Positions 16,439-26,161 are shown, numbered from the stretch's first letter. The stretch: DNA of 59,114 nucleotides from a bacterium (GCA_021777215.1 JAJYDS010000005.1:1-59114); one strand, 5' to 3'. Numbers and translations: made by a program. The notes: a model not told the origin generated them from the letters alone.

Positions 16439-17254
16439 ATGGCCAAACGCGCAACAGACACGCACCGACATCCTACTAAACAAGAGCCCGAAACTCTTGC
16501 GCTACAAAACGGAACACTTTCCTCCATGAATAAATCCCTCCATACGGCATATCTCTGGCTTGGACCACATGCACTGCTTGTGGAAAAAACAATTGATTTT
16601 TTACAAAAACAATTTTGCCCCACTGGCGGCTGCGGCACCTGCATTGCCTGCATACAGATTAAAACTCAGCAACATCACGCAGTCAACTGGCTTGCCCCCG
16701 CAAAACAGTACACTCTAGAAGAACTTGAAACTATTTTTTCCACCATAATTTTTGCACTCGCACCCGGCGAGCATTTTTTCTTTGTTATTCAAAAGGCTGA
16801 TTTTCTTACCACCGTCTGCGCAAACAAATTACTCAAATCGATAGAAGAACCGCCTGCAGGTTATCATTTTATACTGCTCGCACAACGTCATGATGCTATA
16901 TTACCCACCATCCGCTCGCGCTGTATCAGCGCGACCTACACCTCAGACACAGTATCCGATGAGCATATGCAGCTTTTTTCGATTTTCACCAGCATGCTAC
17001 CGGGAGACCCGGCTGCTTTTTTAAAACTGGTTGATCAAGCGGCTCTTAATGAGCGGGAAAGCATTGAATTGCTCGATCGACTCCTCAAATTTTGGCTCAA
17101 AAAAAACAGCCTGGCATGCACTGAAAAAGAAAGTCCTGCTCATGCGCAGACACGCCGCATTGTATCTGTATTGCAACACGCCGCACAAATACCACCCATG
17201 CCGGGCAGCAGCAAGCTTTTTTGGAAAAATCTATTTTTACAGATTAAGCAGTAG
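16439..17254 (+). CDS. holB: DNA polymerase III delta' subunit
   Basis: Clamp-loader subunit of the replicative polymerase. The diagnostic segment is NKLLKSIEEPPAGYHFILL followed by ILPTIRSRC, the sensor/SRC motif of the family. The zinc-like cluster CPTGGCGTCIAC sits about 40 residues into the conserved part. No intact Walker A is present (YLWLGPHALLVEK at that place), as in many delta' proteins that do not hydrolyse ATP. The first 29 residues are non-conserved; a Met at 16526 (MNKSLHTAYLW) may be the true start. At 271 residues it is somewhat short. Confidence 0.82.
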   Translation: MAKRATDTHRHPTKQEPETLALQNGTLSSMNKSLHTAYLWLGPHALLVEKTIDFLQKQFCPTGGCGTCIACIQIKTQQHHAVNWLAPAKQYTLEELETIFSTIIFALAPGEHFFFVIQKADFLTTVCANKLLKSIEEPPAGYHFILLAQRHDAILPTIRSRCISATYTSDTVSDEHMQLFSIFTSMLPGDPAAFLKLVDQAALNERESIELLDRLLKFWLKKNSLACTEKESPAHAQTRRIVSVLQHAAQIPPMPGSSKLFWKNLFLQIKQ

Positions 17255-17440
17255 CATGTGCATTGTTATACAAGAGCATGCAACTATTTTTCTGTATAAA
17301 AAAACAATAATTCGCACAATCATTTTCACTGAATTTTTTAAAATGAACTTCCTCGCTTATGCGTGTATATTTTTCTCGCCGTTTTAGTACTTTTTTTAAA
17401 TCTCACATAAGAATAAATATAACATAGGGAGATTTGTGTT

Positions 17441-18442
17441 ATGACACGTCCTCTGATAAGAAGAGTGGCATTTGATATAGGCTCATTAACCACCAAAATG
17501 ATCACCGCTGACATTGATCCAGAAACAAATACTGTAGTAAAAATAATTGCCAAAGATACGCGAAAAACAGAATACAAACATGATCTTGAAAAATCTAGCA
17601 ATTATGGAAACTTTAGCAGAGAGATGATCGAAAAAGGCATTCAAGCACTCAAAGAACTTAAAAATGAATGCGAAAATCTTCAACCACAGCCACAAGAATA
17701 TGCCGCGGTGGCTACTGCAGCATTTAGAACAGCAAAAAACAGTGCTGCAATCATTGAAAAATCGCTAAAAGAACTATGCATACCTATCACTATTATAAGC
17801 CAAGCAGAAGAAGCGCAGTTAGGTTTTTATGGCGCTCTTGCCCGCACCGGCTCTGATAAAAGCAAAAGCATAGTCTGGGATGTTGGCGGTGGCAGCATGC
17901 AAATTACTACGTTAGATGCCCAGGGAAAAATTCTTTTCTATGGCAACACCTTTGGTTTTATCCGATTTACCCGAGATGTAATAACTAATATCGAACATAA
18001 GGATATCGCCAAAACACATTCACCTAATCCTATGAATCGATTAAATATCACTGACGCCCTTTCCTATGCAGCACATCTGGCTACCGCTATTCCTGATTTT
18101 ATTACCCATAAATGCGCGCAGCCTGGCGCAATAATCATTGGTATTGGTGCCGTTTATTATGCTACTCATGAAAAAAAAGAACAGATAAGCACTATAAAAA
18201 AATATACTCAAAGCGATATACTTGATCTCCTTGAAAAAAAGGCCGGCAGAACAGACCTCATGCTCACAAAGGAAACACATCCGGCAATCCCTACGACAGT
18301 AAGCGTTACTGGATTGACGCTTATTCTTGGCTTTATGAAACAGCTCTGTATAGAATCTTTAACCATAGCCGAAGTGAATCTAACAGACGGGCTTCTTGTT
18401 AGCCCGACCTATTATAACGATTATGCCCTTAAAAAAAATTAA
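17441..18442 (+). CDS. Ppx/GppA-family phosphatase
   Basis: An exopolyphosphatase or pppGpp phosphohydrolase of the actin/hexokinase fold, 333 residues (only the core two domains). Motifs: VAFDIGSLTTK (phosphate 1 loop), ATAAFRTAKN (family ATSA-R-A-N), ISQAEEAQLGFYGAL with the catalytic Glu, and IVWDVGGGSMQIT (phosphate 2). Polyphosphate and (p)ppGpp substrates cannot be separated by sequence. AGGGAG precedes the ATG. It stands alone. The C-terminal HD-like domain of GppA/Ppx from enterobacteria is missing. Confidence 0.87.
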   Translation: MTRPLIRRVAFDIGSLTTKMITADIDPETNTVVKIIAKDTRKTEYKHDLEKSSNYGNFSREMIEKGIQALKELKNECENLQPQPQEYAAVATAAFRTAKNSAAIIEKSLKELCIPITIISQAEEAQLGFYGALARTGSDKSKSIVWDVGGGSMQITTLDAQGKILFYGNTFGFIRFTRDVITNIEHKDIAKTHSPNPMNRLNITDALSYAAHLATAIPDFITHKCAQPGAIIIGIGAVYYATHEKKEQISTIKKYTQSDILDLLEKKAGRTDLMLTKETHPAIPTTVSVTGLTLILGFMKQLCIESLTIAEVNLTDGLLVSPTYYNDYALKKN

Positions 18443-18485
18443 AAAAGAAGCCTCGTAAAAATATTTAACTTTTTTAACAACAAAT

Positions 18486-19064
18486 TTATTGTAACTGATA
18501 ACTCTCGACATCGGTATATACTGGCCCATCCGGCGTCAGCTCAGATTTTTTGAGTACAAATGAATTGATCGTAAAATCAATTTTTTTTATCGCAAATTCT
18601 TGCAGCACTGTTTCTAGCTTTTCTCTATCGGGCACCCATTTAACACGTGCAATGGTAACATGCGCGACAAATGATCGCATTTCTTTTTTATACCATGGCG
18701 CAAGTACCGTCTCAATCTGCGCAACCAATGGAGTCAGTTCCGGGCACCGCACATTCAAAAATAAAACTTTAACTTCTTGTCGCGATAAAAAAAAATCAAA
18801 AGATCCAAGACTCGCATGCATCGCTGGTGCCATAATTGTACGCAAAGCATCTCTTATTGGCTCAATATTTTCTGGCGCTACTTCTCCCAAAAAGGCAAGC
18901 GTCATGTGCATCCCCCGCTGCTGGGTATACGTACCTTCAAACAGCTTTCTTTTTTTAAAATAGCGCTGAATACGTGCTACTTCATCAATAATTTCTTGGG
19001 GAAATTCAATGGCAATAAATAAGCGTAGATCAGCTCCCATAGATGGTTGCCGCTGGTTATTCAT
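18486..19064 (-). CDS. thpR: RNA 2',3'-cyclic phosphodiesterase (ThpR / 2'-5' RNA ligase)
   Basis: A 2H phosphoesterase, 192 residues. It starts LRLFIAIEFP and holds the two catalytic HxT motifs, MHMTLAFLGEV and FVAHVTIARVK. ThpR opens 2',3'-cyclic phosphates on RNA ends and can join tRNA halves by 2'-5' bonds in vitro. AAGGAG lies 10 nt before the ATG at 19064; an ATG at 19073 is only 1 nt from it. rtcB and its partner archease lie 0.9 kb away, so RNA end-processing genes cluster here. Confidence 0.88.
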   Translation of the reverse strand: MNNQRQPSMGADLRLFIAIEFPQEIIDEVARIQRYFKKRKLFEGTYTQQRGMHMTLAFLGEVAPENIEPIRDALRTIMAPAMHASLGSFDFFLSRQEVKVLFLNVRCPELTPLVAQIETVLAPWYKKEMRSFVAHVTIARVKWVPDREKLETVLQEFAIKKIDFTINSFVLKKSELTPDGPVYTDVESYQLQ

Positions 19065-19201
19065 TTTTTTCATACTCCTTCTTCTTACAATGCCGTGCAT
19101 TCATACACGCTAGTTTACACAACCAATCATACTGAAAAACAAAAAGTATTGCCTCTCTCATACCAACAGCAGTATCACTGAAGAAAAACAGGAGAACACA
19201 C

Positions 19202-19990
19202 ATGCCAGCACGGCTGAAAACTCCCACAAAGTTCGCTATCAACATCTTGTTACTGCCAACAATATCTTATACCTGCCCCTTGCAAACCTTGGCTAAAGGA
19301 ATTCTTGCCCAACACTGCTCTCAGGTTGTCGAAAAACAACAGCAATTACTTGCTCAACTAAAAGAAACACATGATGCCGATCTGAACAATGCATTACTCC
19401 GCGATACATTAATTGATGCACTCGAAAAAAATGATACTTTTCCCGTACTAACCAATAACAAACAGACGGTAGATACCGCAATCCGATTGTTCAGTAATAC
19501 ACCCGGATTTTTGCCAATATTGCGGCATATACTCGTCACCGTCGATGCACCTAATGATGCCAAAGGCTCCCTTTATCTGCTTGAACGAGCAATAGATTTT
19601 GCACCCCATGGAGAAATACAAGCACTGAGCACTGAAAAACAAGTACTGCTACCTATTGAAATGACTAAAATAGAACAAGCAAAAAAATCACCCCCTGAAG
19701 CTGAACAAGAAAATCCTCTCATACGTGGCGTAGTCGATATAGTCACCGCCCGGGTATGGGTAAAATGCAAAAACATTAACTGGAACAAACTTCCGTTGCA
19801 CGTAAAAAATCTAGCGCGCGTCACCGAACTCAAAGAACAATTCCTCACCCTCCAACAGCTCGCTGATGAATATAATGCAACGCATACAGAAGATGACGTG
19901 ACCTTTGTAGTCAGTTCAAAAACAGCTATCCCTGCAAGTTGGAAAGCATGGTTTGACGATCATATTATCGCATATTGGCAACAAAATTAA
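19202..19990 (+). CDS. Secreted hypothetical protein
   Basis: A 262-residue protein I do not recognise. A signal peptide covers about residues 1-25 (KFAINILLLPTISYT), followed by mostly helical, polar sequence (LAQHCSQVVEKQQQLLAQL). No enzymatic motif is seen. AGGAG lies 8 nt before the ATG. It sits between thpR and rtcB and its last 4 bases overlap the end of convergent rtcB. Confidence 0.6.
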   Translation: MPARLKTPTKFAINILLLPTISYTCPLQTLAKGILAQHCSQVVEKQQQLLAQLKETHDADLNNALLRDTLIDALEKNDTFPVLTNNKQTVDTAIRLFSNTPGFLPILRHILVTVDAPNDAKGSLYLLERAIDFAPHGEIQALSTEKQVLLPIEMTKIEQAKKSPPEAEQENPLIRGVVDIVTARVWVKCKNINWNKLPLHVKNLARVTELKEQFLTLQQLADEYNATHTEDDVTFVVSSKTAIPASWKAWFDDHIIAYWQQN

Positions 19991-21480
19991 TCACCTTTAA
20001 TCACCGCCAGAGGACGCAAGCGAGCTACTTTTCGCGCAAGCCCAGCACCATGCACCACATCTACCACATTGTCCACATCTTTATAGGCGATGGGCGCTTC
20101 TTCAGCAAGTCCGACCAATGAATGAGTGCGTATAATAATTCCCTTGCTCTCCAATTGCGCCCGCAACTCTGCCCCCCGCACGCTTCTTTTTGCTTTCATA
20201 CGCGACATACGTCTGCCTGCACCATGGCAACATGAACCAAAAGCTATGTCCATACCGCGCTCAGTTCCGGCCATCACATAGGATGCCGTACCCATGGTGC
20301 CTGGTACAAAAACAGGATGGCCAACAGACTTATAGCGATCTGGTTGTTCTGGTCTGCCTGGGCCAAATGCGCGCGTTGCACCCTTGCGATGCATAATAAC
20401 TTTTTTTTCGATACCATTAATCATATGCTTCTCTATTTTGCCAATATTGTGTGCAATATCGTAGATCGTATTTACCTGCACATCAGCGCCAAGCACCGCA
20501 TGAAATGATTCGCGCACCCAATGGCCAATCATGTGCCGATTTGCCCACCCATAATTTGCGGCAGCGCTCATCGCGGCAAAATAATTTTGCGCCTCTGGTG
20601 AATGAAATGGGGCGCAAACCAACTCACGATCAGGCAATTGATATCCCCATTGAGAAAGTACTGCCATCATAAGGCGCACATGATCGGTACATGTTTGATG
20701 ACCAAGCCCACGTGAACCGCAGTGAATCATAATTACCACACCGCCTTGCGCAAGGCCAAAAACGTGCGCCGCTTGCGCATCAAAAATTTCTTCTACATAT
20801 TGAATCTCTAAAAAGTGGTTACCCGAGCCGAGAGTACCCAGCTGATCTGCACCGCGGTTTTTTGCTTTATCGCTTACCTGGCCTGGATCAGCACCAGCCA
20901 TGCACCCACGTTCTTCACAAAATTCTAAATCAGCCGCTGTACCATATCCCAACTCAAGCATACGCTTAGCACCATGATGCAGTACAAGATCGAGCTCGCG
21001 ATACCCCATCTCAAGCATTCCTCCTTTACCAACGCCTGAGGGTACAATATGAAAAATTTTTGTTGCCAATTTTTCCAAATGGGGGTGTAAATCAGCCGCC
21101 GTCAAATTCGCAGCCAATAAACGTACCCCACAATTGATATCATAGCCTATGCCACCGGGAGAAATCACACCTCCCTCATCAATAGCCATAGCAGCGACAC
21201 CACCAATAGGAAAACCATACCCCTGATGGATATCAGGCATAGCAAACGCATATCCCTGAATGCCAGGCAAAGTCGCCACATTCACTAATTGCTCAAGAGA
21301 ACGATCTTCTAAAAGAGCGGATAACATTTCATCACTACTAAAAACACGCGCTGGCACACGCATATCCGAGCGAAATGTTTTTGGAATTTCGTACGTAAAG
21401 TCATCGAGCTTGACCAAGGCCGCACGCATTAACCTGTTTTCTTCCACAACAGACCCTTTTTTAAAAAACGTATTTTGCAT
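19987..21480 (-). CDS. rtcB: RNA-splicing ligase RtcB
   Basis: Joins RNA 2',3'-cyclic phosphate or 3'-phosphate ends to 5'-OH ends with GTP and Mn2+. The 497-residue protein has PDIHQGYGFPIGGVAA, GYDINCGVRLL with the Mn-binding Cys, GSGNHFLEIQYV, IHCGSRGLGHQ, HRKGATRAFGPG and GSCCHGAGR with the guanylylated-His region. Full family length. Its ATG overlaps the archease stop by 1 nt (TAATG), indicating coupled translation with its activator. Function may be tRNA repair, perhaps after host or toxin cleavage (inference). Confidence 0.96.
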   Translation of the reverse strand: MQNTFFKKGSVVEENRLMRAALVKLDDFTYEIPKTFRSDMRVPARVFSSDEMLSALLEDRSLEQLVNVATLPGIQGYAFAMPDIHQGYGFPIGGVAAMAIDEGGVISPGGIGYDINCGVRLLAANLTAADLHPHLEKLATKIFHIVPSGVGKGGMLEMGYRELDLVLHHGAKRMLELGYGTAADLEFCEERGCMAGADPGQVSDKAKNRGADQLGTLGSGNHFLEIQYVEEIFDAQAAHVFGLAQGGVVIMIHCGSRGLGHQTCTDHVRLMMAVLSQWGYQLPDRELVCAPFHSPEAQNYFAAMSAAANYGWANRHMIGHWVRESFHAVLGADVQVNTIYDIAHNIGKIEKHMINGIEKKVIMHRKGATRAFGPGRPEQPDRYKSVGHPVFVPGTMGTASYVMAGTERGMDIAFGSCCHGAGRRMSRMKAKRSVRGAELRAQLESKGIIIRTHSLVGLAEEAPIAYKDVDNVVDVVHGAGLARKVARLRPLAVIKGD

Positions 21481-21923
21481 TAAATATCAAACACAATATC
21501 TGCCTGCCAACCACCAAGAACTTCTTTTACCACTAAATCATGATAAGTCACTGCTTTAATTTCCGTCACTTCAAAACCGGTAATAGCAACTCCTTTAATA
21601 GTCGCATGCACCTGCGTTTGACTTATTTCATGAATAATCGCATCAAGATATGCTTCGTTATGTACATCAGATAAGTAGAGCGCCTCAGAAAGAAAATCGA
21701 CCAAAAGCGCGTCAAAATCAGGTGCCTGTACCCGCACCTCTCGAGCTACAGACAAACGCGGACAGACCAGCAAGCCGTTTTTAAAAGTGCATCCAGGGGC
21801 CTGCGGCCGCGCACTCTGAAACATACCACTCAGTGCGTGACAAAATAACTGAGCTCGATCAGCCCCATACACGCGGATTTTAATATCCGCAGTATGCGCA
21901 AGTAATTCAAAATCTTTTTTCAT
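21480..21923 (-). CDS. Archease (RtcB activator)
   Basis: Archease promotes the guanylylation and turnover of RtcB. The 147-residue protein shows the family landmarks LLAHTADIKIRVYGAD at the N-terminus, DFDALLVDFLSEALYL in the middle and EIKAVTYHDLVVKE near the C-terminus, plus a terminal DIVFDI with the acidic metal-binding end. I start at the ATG at 21923, 6 codons inside the open frame (MKKDFELLAHT). Transcribed ahead of rtcB. Confidence 0.93.
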   Translation of the reverse strand: MKKDFELLAHTADIKIRVYGADRAQLFCHALSGMFQSARPQAPGCTFKNGLLVCPRLSVAREVRVQAPDFDALLVDFLSEALYLSDVHNEAYLDAIIHEISQTQVHATIKGVAITGFEVTEIKAVTYHDLVVKEVLGGWQADIVFDI

Positions 21924-22186
21924 ACAACCCTTTTTTACCATTCTTACTTTCTCGGTACAAACACCCGCACTTTTAGAAACCTAGAGCATTCCTCTGCCCC
22001 TACGCTACATAAAAATAGTATCCCAAGCAATAAAACTATGGACGCGTGCGGGTAGCGTCGTGCTACAGTTAAAACATAGGGAAAAATCGCGTCAAAAGAG
22101 GATGTGTGAGTGCTCGGCCTGGTGCTCATGCACGCATCAGATCTTTTTGGCGCATACTGTCTTGAAAAAAACATAGGGGGAGTTAC

Positions 22187-23359
22187 GTGAAGATCGTACG
22201 CATGCTCACGCTCGTGAGCATATCACTTACTGTTTTATTACCAAAGTATTTCTACAGCATGCAGGAAGCTGTGCGTGAAGACCAAGCCTCATCATCAACA
22301 CAAGCACCAAAAGGTACAAAAAACTATACGCTTGCCGATATCGCCATAGCTATTGCCTACACCTCCGACCATCATGAAGGCAATGTAGAGCAAGCGGCTA
22401 AAAAAGAAGGTTTTAATGAAATGACTCCTACTCTTTTTAGTCGATGGCCAAATGCCATAAAAATTGAAATAAGAGCAGGTGATCATATAGAAGGTAAAGA
22501 AGCCCAAGGAGCTCTTCATGCCTTTTGTGATTCCTTGATTGCTCACGCCTGCAGCTGCTTTACCGGTGGATCTAACCCTAAAGATGAAGCAAATACGGCC
22601 ATACATAAAATAAAAGATTTTGAAAACAGTACCGGCATCCATGTCGCAGCTGGCCCAGGAAATCATGACTTTTATGATAATGATTATACAATTCCAAACT
22701 GGATAATCGAAAGACATGGCAGCCTATGCTATGTAATAACGCTTAAAAAACAGGATGGCACTGAGTTGCCGCTTCATATAATCTGCTGCGGCGTCGGCAC
22801 AGACCAAAAAACATGCGAATGGCTTAAAGAACAATTTGATACCATCATAAGAGAAAAAGGCTATGCCGCTCCCATTAGTGTCTTTATGCATTATGATGAA
22901 CAAAGAGGTAATAATAAAAATTGGATCAGTGATGCGGAAATAGCAAAATTTACAAAAACCCTCGATGTCTATGATAAAGCGCAGAAGCATGATGCAACTG
23001 CCAACCCTGCGCTACCCACGCTTTTCAAGATACTCAGCACGTATGGCAATGTACAAGAAGTTGCTACGGGCCATAGCCATCGATCAGACTTGATACAATG
23101 GCAACCAAATGGCCCAACAGGAGAAACCTATTTCACCCTCTGCGCTGGCGGAGATAAAAAAATTGTTAGTCTGTATGACGCACAAGGCAATCGTTTAGAT
23201 ACCCTCTTTTTCAAAGCACAAAAGACAGCTCAGGGAACCTATGAACCTGTAGAAGTCGATCCAGTAATTGCACAACCAGAGCCAAGCTTTTCTTGGGATG
23301 ATGCAATACAATGCTGGTGGAACCATAAAGTTGTTAATCAATGGTATACTAAAAAATAA
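22187..23359 (+). CDS. Secreted calcineurin-like metallophosphatase
   Basis: A 390-residue protein starting at GTG (GGGGGAG 4 nt upstream), with a signal peptide over about residues 1-24. The two-metal phosphoesterase motifs are recognisable: AGDHIEG (motif GD-x-x-E), GPGNHDFYDN (GNHD), VFMHYDEQ (H) and ATGHSHRSD (GHxH). The usual first D-x-H motif may be TSDHHEG (residues about 59-65). It probably hydrolyses a phosphoester outside the cytoplasm. A terminator follows at 23377. Confidence 0.75.
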   Translation: MKIVRMLTLVSISLTVLLPKYFYSMQEAVREDQASSSTQAPKGTKNYTLADIAIAIAYTSDHHEGNVEQAAKKEGFNEMTPTLFSRWPNAIKIEIRAGDHIEGKEAQGALHAFCDSLIAHACSCFTGGSNPKDEANTAIHKIKDFENSTGIHVAAGPGNHDFYDNDYTIPNWIIERHGSLCYVITLKKQDGTELPLHIICCGVGTDQKTCEWLKEQFDTIIREKGYAAPISVFMHYDEQRGNNKNWISDAEIAKFTKTLDVYDKAQKHDATANPALPTLFKILSTYGNVQEVATGHSHRSDLIQWQPNGPTGETYFTLCAGGDKKIVSLYDAQGNRLDTLFFKAQKTAQGTYEPVEVDPVIAQPEPSFSWDDAIQCWWNHKVVNQWYTKK

Positions 23360-23376
23360 TCGTGCATAGTTTTTAA

Positions 23377-23399
23377 GGGGCGCTTGAGCGCCCCTTTTT
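23377..23399 (+). terminator. Terminator after the metallophosphatase gene
   Basis: GGGGCGC-TTGA-GCGCCCC (23377-23394) followed by TTTTT. Confidence 0.9.
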
Positions 23400-23493
23400 C
23401 TTTTTCGCCATGCAAAACTTATAAAGAAGAGGTAGGAAATCAAAGGCGCCCCTGCTATCATAAAGTAACAACCCTCAAACAACAGAATCTCAC

Positions 23494-23928
23494 ATGGCCA
23501 AACAACTGGGCGACTTAGTCGCCACTCTTTTTCACCAATCACATGACTGGAAAATCACCCTGCTCAGCGCATGGCCGGATATTGTTGGCCCGCTAGTCTC
23601 CAAGGTACAGGTTGAAAAAGTTATGGAGGATACTATTGTTTTGGCAGTAAAAGACTCCTGTTGGCTTCAAGAACTCTACCTGCTTACCCCTGTACTACTC
23701 AAAACAATTAACAAAACTCTAGACCAGCCGCGCATAAAAAACTTACGCTTTAAAATAGCTGATAGCTCTGTTAAGGACATAAAAAAAAGAGATAGTGTAG
23801 TACGACAGCCGGTACCTAAAAAAATCTACTTAAGCCCCGCCGAACAGGCATCGTTGGAAAAAATAAGCGATAAAGAACTACGGCAGGCATTGCGACAATT
23901 TTTGGTGCGCTGTTACCAAGAAAGGTGA
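23494..23928 (+). CDS. DUF721 / DciA-like protein
   Basis: A 144-residue protein with the DUF721 pattern: W-x-IVG near residues 27-31 (AWPDIVGPLV), a hydrophobic strand ending in IVLAVKDSCWLQEL (family L-V-v-sSaWa-EL) and a following helix. DciA proteins of this family help load the replicative helicase DnaB in bacteria without DnaC/DnaI. The C-terminal tail (residues about 105-144) is basic and helical. Its stop overlaps a possible GTG of the next gene. Confidence 0.75.
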   Translation: MAKQLGDLVATLFHQSHDWKITLLSAWPDIVGPLVSKVQVEKVMEDTIVLAVKDSCWLQELYLLTPVLLKTINKTLDQPRIKNLRFKIADSSVKDIKKRDSVVRQPVPKKIYLSPAEQASLEKISDKELRQALRQFLVRCYQER

Positions 23929-23930
23929 CT

Positions 23931-24860
23931 ATGAATCATACCCACATGGCTCCCCATAGCGTAGCCATTGCATATCTACTGGGCATGCTCAATGTATCGG
24001 CGCAGGCAACAGACACATCGCATCTGCATGACTACTTCTGGTTTAATTATCAACTGTCAGCCGGAAAAGTGAATGAAGCCAATGCCTGGTTTAACAAAAA
24101 TTTACAAACGGCACCAGTACACGTCTATAAAGGATATACGCAACTATTGCATGCCGCCGGAAAACATCAAGCAATCACGGCACTCATACCTAAACTTGAT
24201 GCCCACTTTGCCACCGACCCAGACATACAGCTTATTTTTTATCAAGCATTAGCTCATACAGGCAACACGCAACGCGCACACGAACTCCTGATAAACCTCA
24301 GTAGGCAGTTTAAAAGCAACCAGGAAGTCGCCTACATGACCGCACAAACACATCTGGCAAATCATGAACCCAATAATGCCCTCTCAGTTATCGATGACTA
24401 CCTGAATAGCACCCCTCCCAAATCAAATAATTTTGTTTTCTATTTTATGAAGGCTCAAGTTTTTACCCTTCTTGATAAAAAAAAAGAAGCGCTTGAAAGC
24501 GCATCAAAAAGCGTGCGCATGCAGCCACTTTTTGATGCCGGATGGCTACTCAAAAGTGTTCTCGAGGAACAAATAGGCCAACCGCAAGCGGCAATCAAGG
24601 GGTATATCACCTACTTAGAACTCGCAGGAGGCAATGATATGGTTGAAAAACATCTGCTTAGCTTATTTTTTAAACAAAAAATCGCCCAGTACAAGCAAAA
24701 AGAGCTCACCGTTCCAACTGTCTGCTTGGAAAAAGCGGTAGCACTCTTTCAACAGAAAAAATATTCTCAGGCGCTGCAAGACCTTGACCAATGCCTGGCG
24801 ATACAAACAAAAAGTAATTCAACGTCAAAAACTGCACTCATAAAGAAGATTTCCAAATAG
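23931..24860 (+). CDS. Secreted TPR-repeat protein
   Basis: A 309-residue protein from the ATG at 23931 (AAAGG 5 nt upstream). The N-terminus, residues about 7-25, looks like a signal peptide ending in SAQA. The rest is made of helix pairs with the TPR spacing, for example YQLSAGKVNEANAWFNKNL, YQALAHTGNTQRAHELL and ALSVIDDYL, then AQVFTLLDKKKEALESASK. It probably scaffolds periplasmic protein contacts. Co-transcribed with the DciA-like gene, with a 2-bp gap. Confidence 0.7.
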   Translation: MNHTHMAPHSVAIAYLLGMLNVSAQATDTSHLHDYFWFNYQLSAGKVNEANAWFNKNLQTAPVHVYKGYTQLLHAAGKHQAITALIPKLDAHFATDPDIQLIFYQALAHTGNTQRAHELLINLSRQFKSNQEVAYMTAQTHLANHEPNNALSVIDDYLNSTPPKSNNFVFYFMKAQVFTLLDKKKEALESASKSVRMQPLFDAGWLLKSVLEEQIGQPQAAIKGYITYLELAGGNDMVEKHLLSLFFKQKIAQYKQKELTVPTVCLEKAVALFQQKKYSQALQDLDQCLAIQTKSNSTSKTALIKKISK

Positions 24861-25003
24861 ACTACGCGTAATATCAGTAGCTCTCCACAGGCGTCCATTT
24901 AGGTTAAAACATGCTACCCTACTGACCTTTTTGTAAAAAACTGGTACTATTACAAACGCTATGATAGAAAAAAGCATTCGTAATCAATGGTAAAAGCGTG
25001 CCA

Positions 25004-26128
25004 ATGAAAAACAAAATACAGGACACAAGTATCTGCTTCGTTGCTGGTTGCTCTGGTGGCCACATACTTCCCTGTCTGACTTTAGCGCAACAAGAACGCG
25101 CAAAAAACCCACAATTATTGGTACTTTTTTTTACTACAGACCGCGCTCTTGATAAAAAAATTCTAGCCAGCGCTTCTGACACCGTAACACATCATGTTAC
25201 ACTTCCGCTCTCATCACTCACCTATGGAAAATGGTACAAACTTCCCATTCTTTTTTGGTATCTCATCCGCTCATTTTTCACAAGCATGAATCAACTGGGA
25301 AAATGGCATCCTGCCTATGTACTGACCACTGGCAGCCATATCGCCATTCCTGTTTGCTTAGCCGCTTGGATTTTACGCATCCCCGTCAAACTTTTTGAAG
25401 TAAATGTGCTACCAGGAAAAACAATAAAACTCTTGGCTTACTTTGCAAAAGAAATTTTCATCTGCTATGCGCAAACAAAAAACTATCTTCCCGCACACAA
25501 ATGTATACTCAGCGCCTATCCCATTAAATGTGTCGAATCAGATAGGATGCTTTCAGCAAAAGATGCACTTCAGATAATTACCGCGCAAGAAACAATAGCC
25601 ACTGAAGATTACTCAGCTGAAAAGATACTTACACCTGATAAAAAAACACTTTTAATTTTAGGTGGCTCACAAGGCTCTCTCTTTTTGAATCAGCTGATTA
25701 AAAAAGTATTAGATAGTGATACGGCACCAGCGCAAAACAATTCTTCTGCTGCTCCAGAAAAACACGTGCGTGATGAGATACAAATCATTCATCAGACTGG
25801 CGACCTTGATCAAACTGACTGGAAACGCTTTTATGCACAACGCGAGATACCCGCGCTCGTATTCACCTACCGCAATCAGATGGCTCCTTATTACGCCGCA
25901 GCAGATATTATAATCTGTCGCGCAGGTGCAGGAACTTTAGCAGAACTTATTTTTTTTAATAAAAAAAGTATTGTTATCCCTTTGGAAACGAAAGCAACGG
26001 ATCATCAGTTAAATAATGCGCTCGTGTGCGCCAAAGAACATCCCGAGCTTATTACGGTGCTCAGACAAAATGAACTAGCGGATAACGCACAAAAGCTTGA
26101 AACCTTACTTAAGCAAATCTTGGCATAA
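25004..26128 (+). CDS. murG: UDP-GlcNAc:undecaprenyl-PP-MurNAc-pentapeptide GlcNAc transferase
   Basis: MurG makes lipid II at the inner face of the cytoplasmic membrane. Visible: the N-terminal G-loop VAGCSGGHILPCLTLAQ, the second loop TTGSHIAIPVCLAAW, LFEVNVLPGKTIKLL (family E-N---G--N), and the donor domain with LILGGSQGSLFLNQL, HQTGDLD, YYAAADIIICRAGAGTLAEL and DHQLNNA. About 375 residues, with a short extra segment (near residues 180-205) before the donor domain. A GTG two codons upstream (24998) is an alternative start. It is convergent with the PBP gene, 33 bp apart. Confidence 0.92.
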   Translation: MKNKIQDTSICFVAGCSGGHILPCLTLAQQERAKNPQLLVLFFTTDRALDKKILASASDTVTHHVTLPLSSLTYGKWYKLPILFWYLIRSFFTSMNQLGKWHPAYVLTTGSHIAIPVCLAAWILRIPVKLFEVNVLPGKTIKLLAYFAKEIFICYAQTKNYLPAHKCILSAYPIKCVESDRMLSAKDALQIITAQETIATEDYSAEKILTPDKKTLLILGGSQGSLFLNQLIKKVLDSDTAPAQNNSSAAPEKHVRDEIQIIHQTGDLDQTDWKRFYAQREIPALVFTYRNQMAPYYAAADIIICRAGAGTLAELIFFNKKSIVIPLETKATDHQLNNALVCAKEHPELITVLRQNELADNAQKLETLLKQILA

Positions 26129-26161
26129 CATTGTACAAAATCAACAGTCTCCAAGAAGTGT

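Noticed and set aside
21944-22174. Leftward 76-codon frame upstream of archease with a hydrophobic segment
   Set aside because: No ribosome site and no recognisable pattern; it covers the divergent promoter region of the archease and metallophosphatase genes. I cannot fully exclude a tiny membrane protein.
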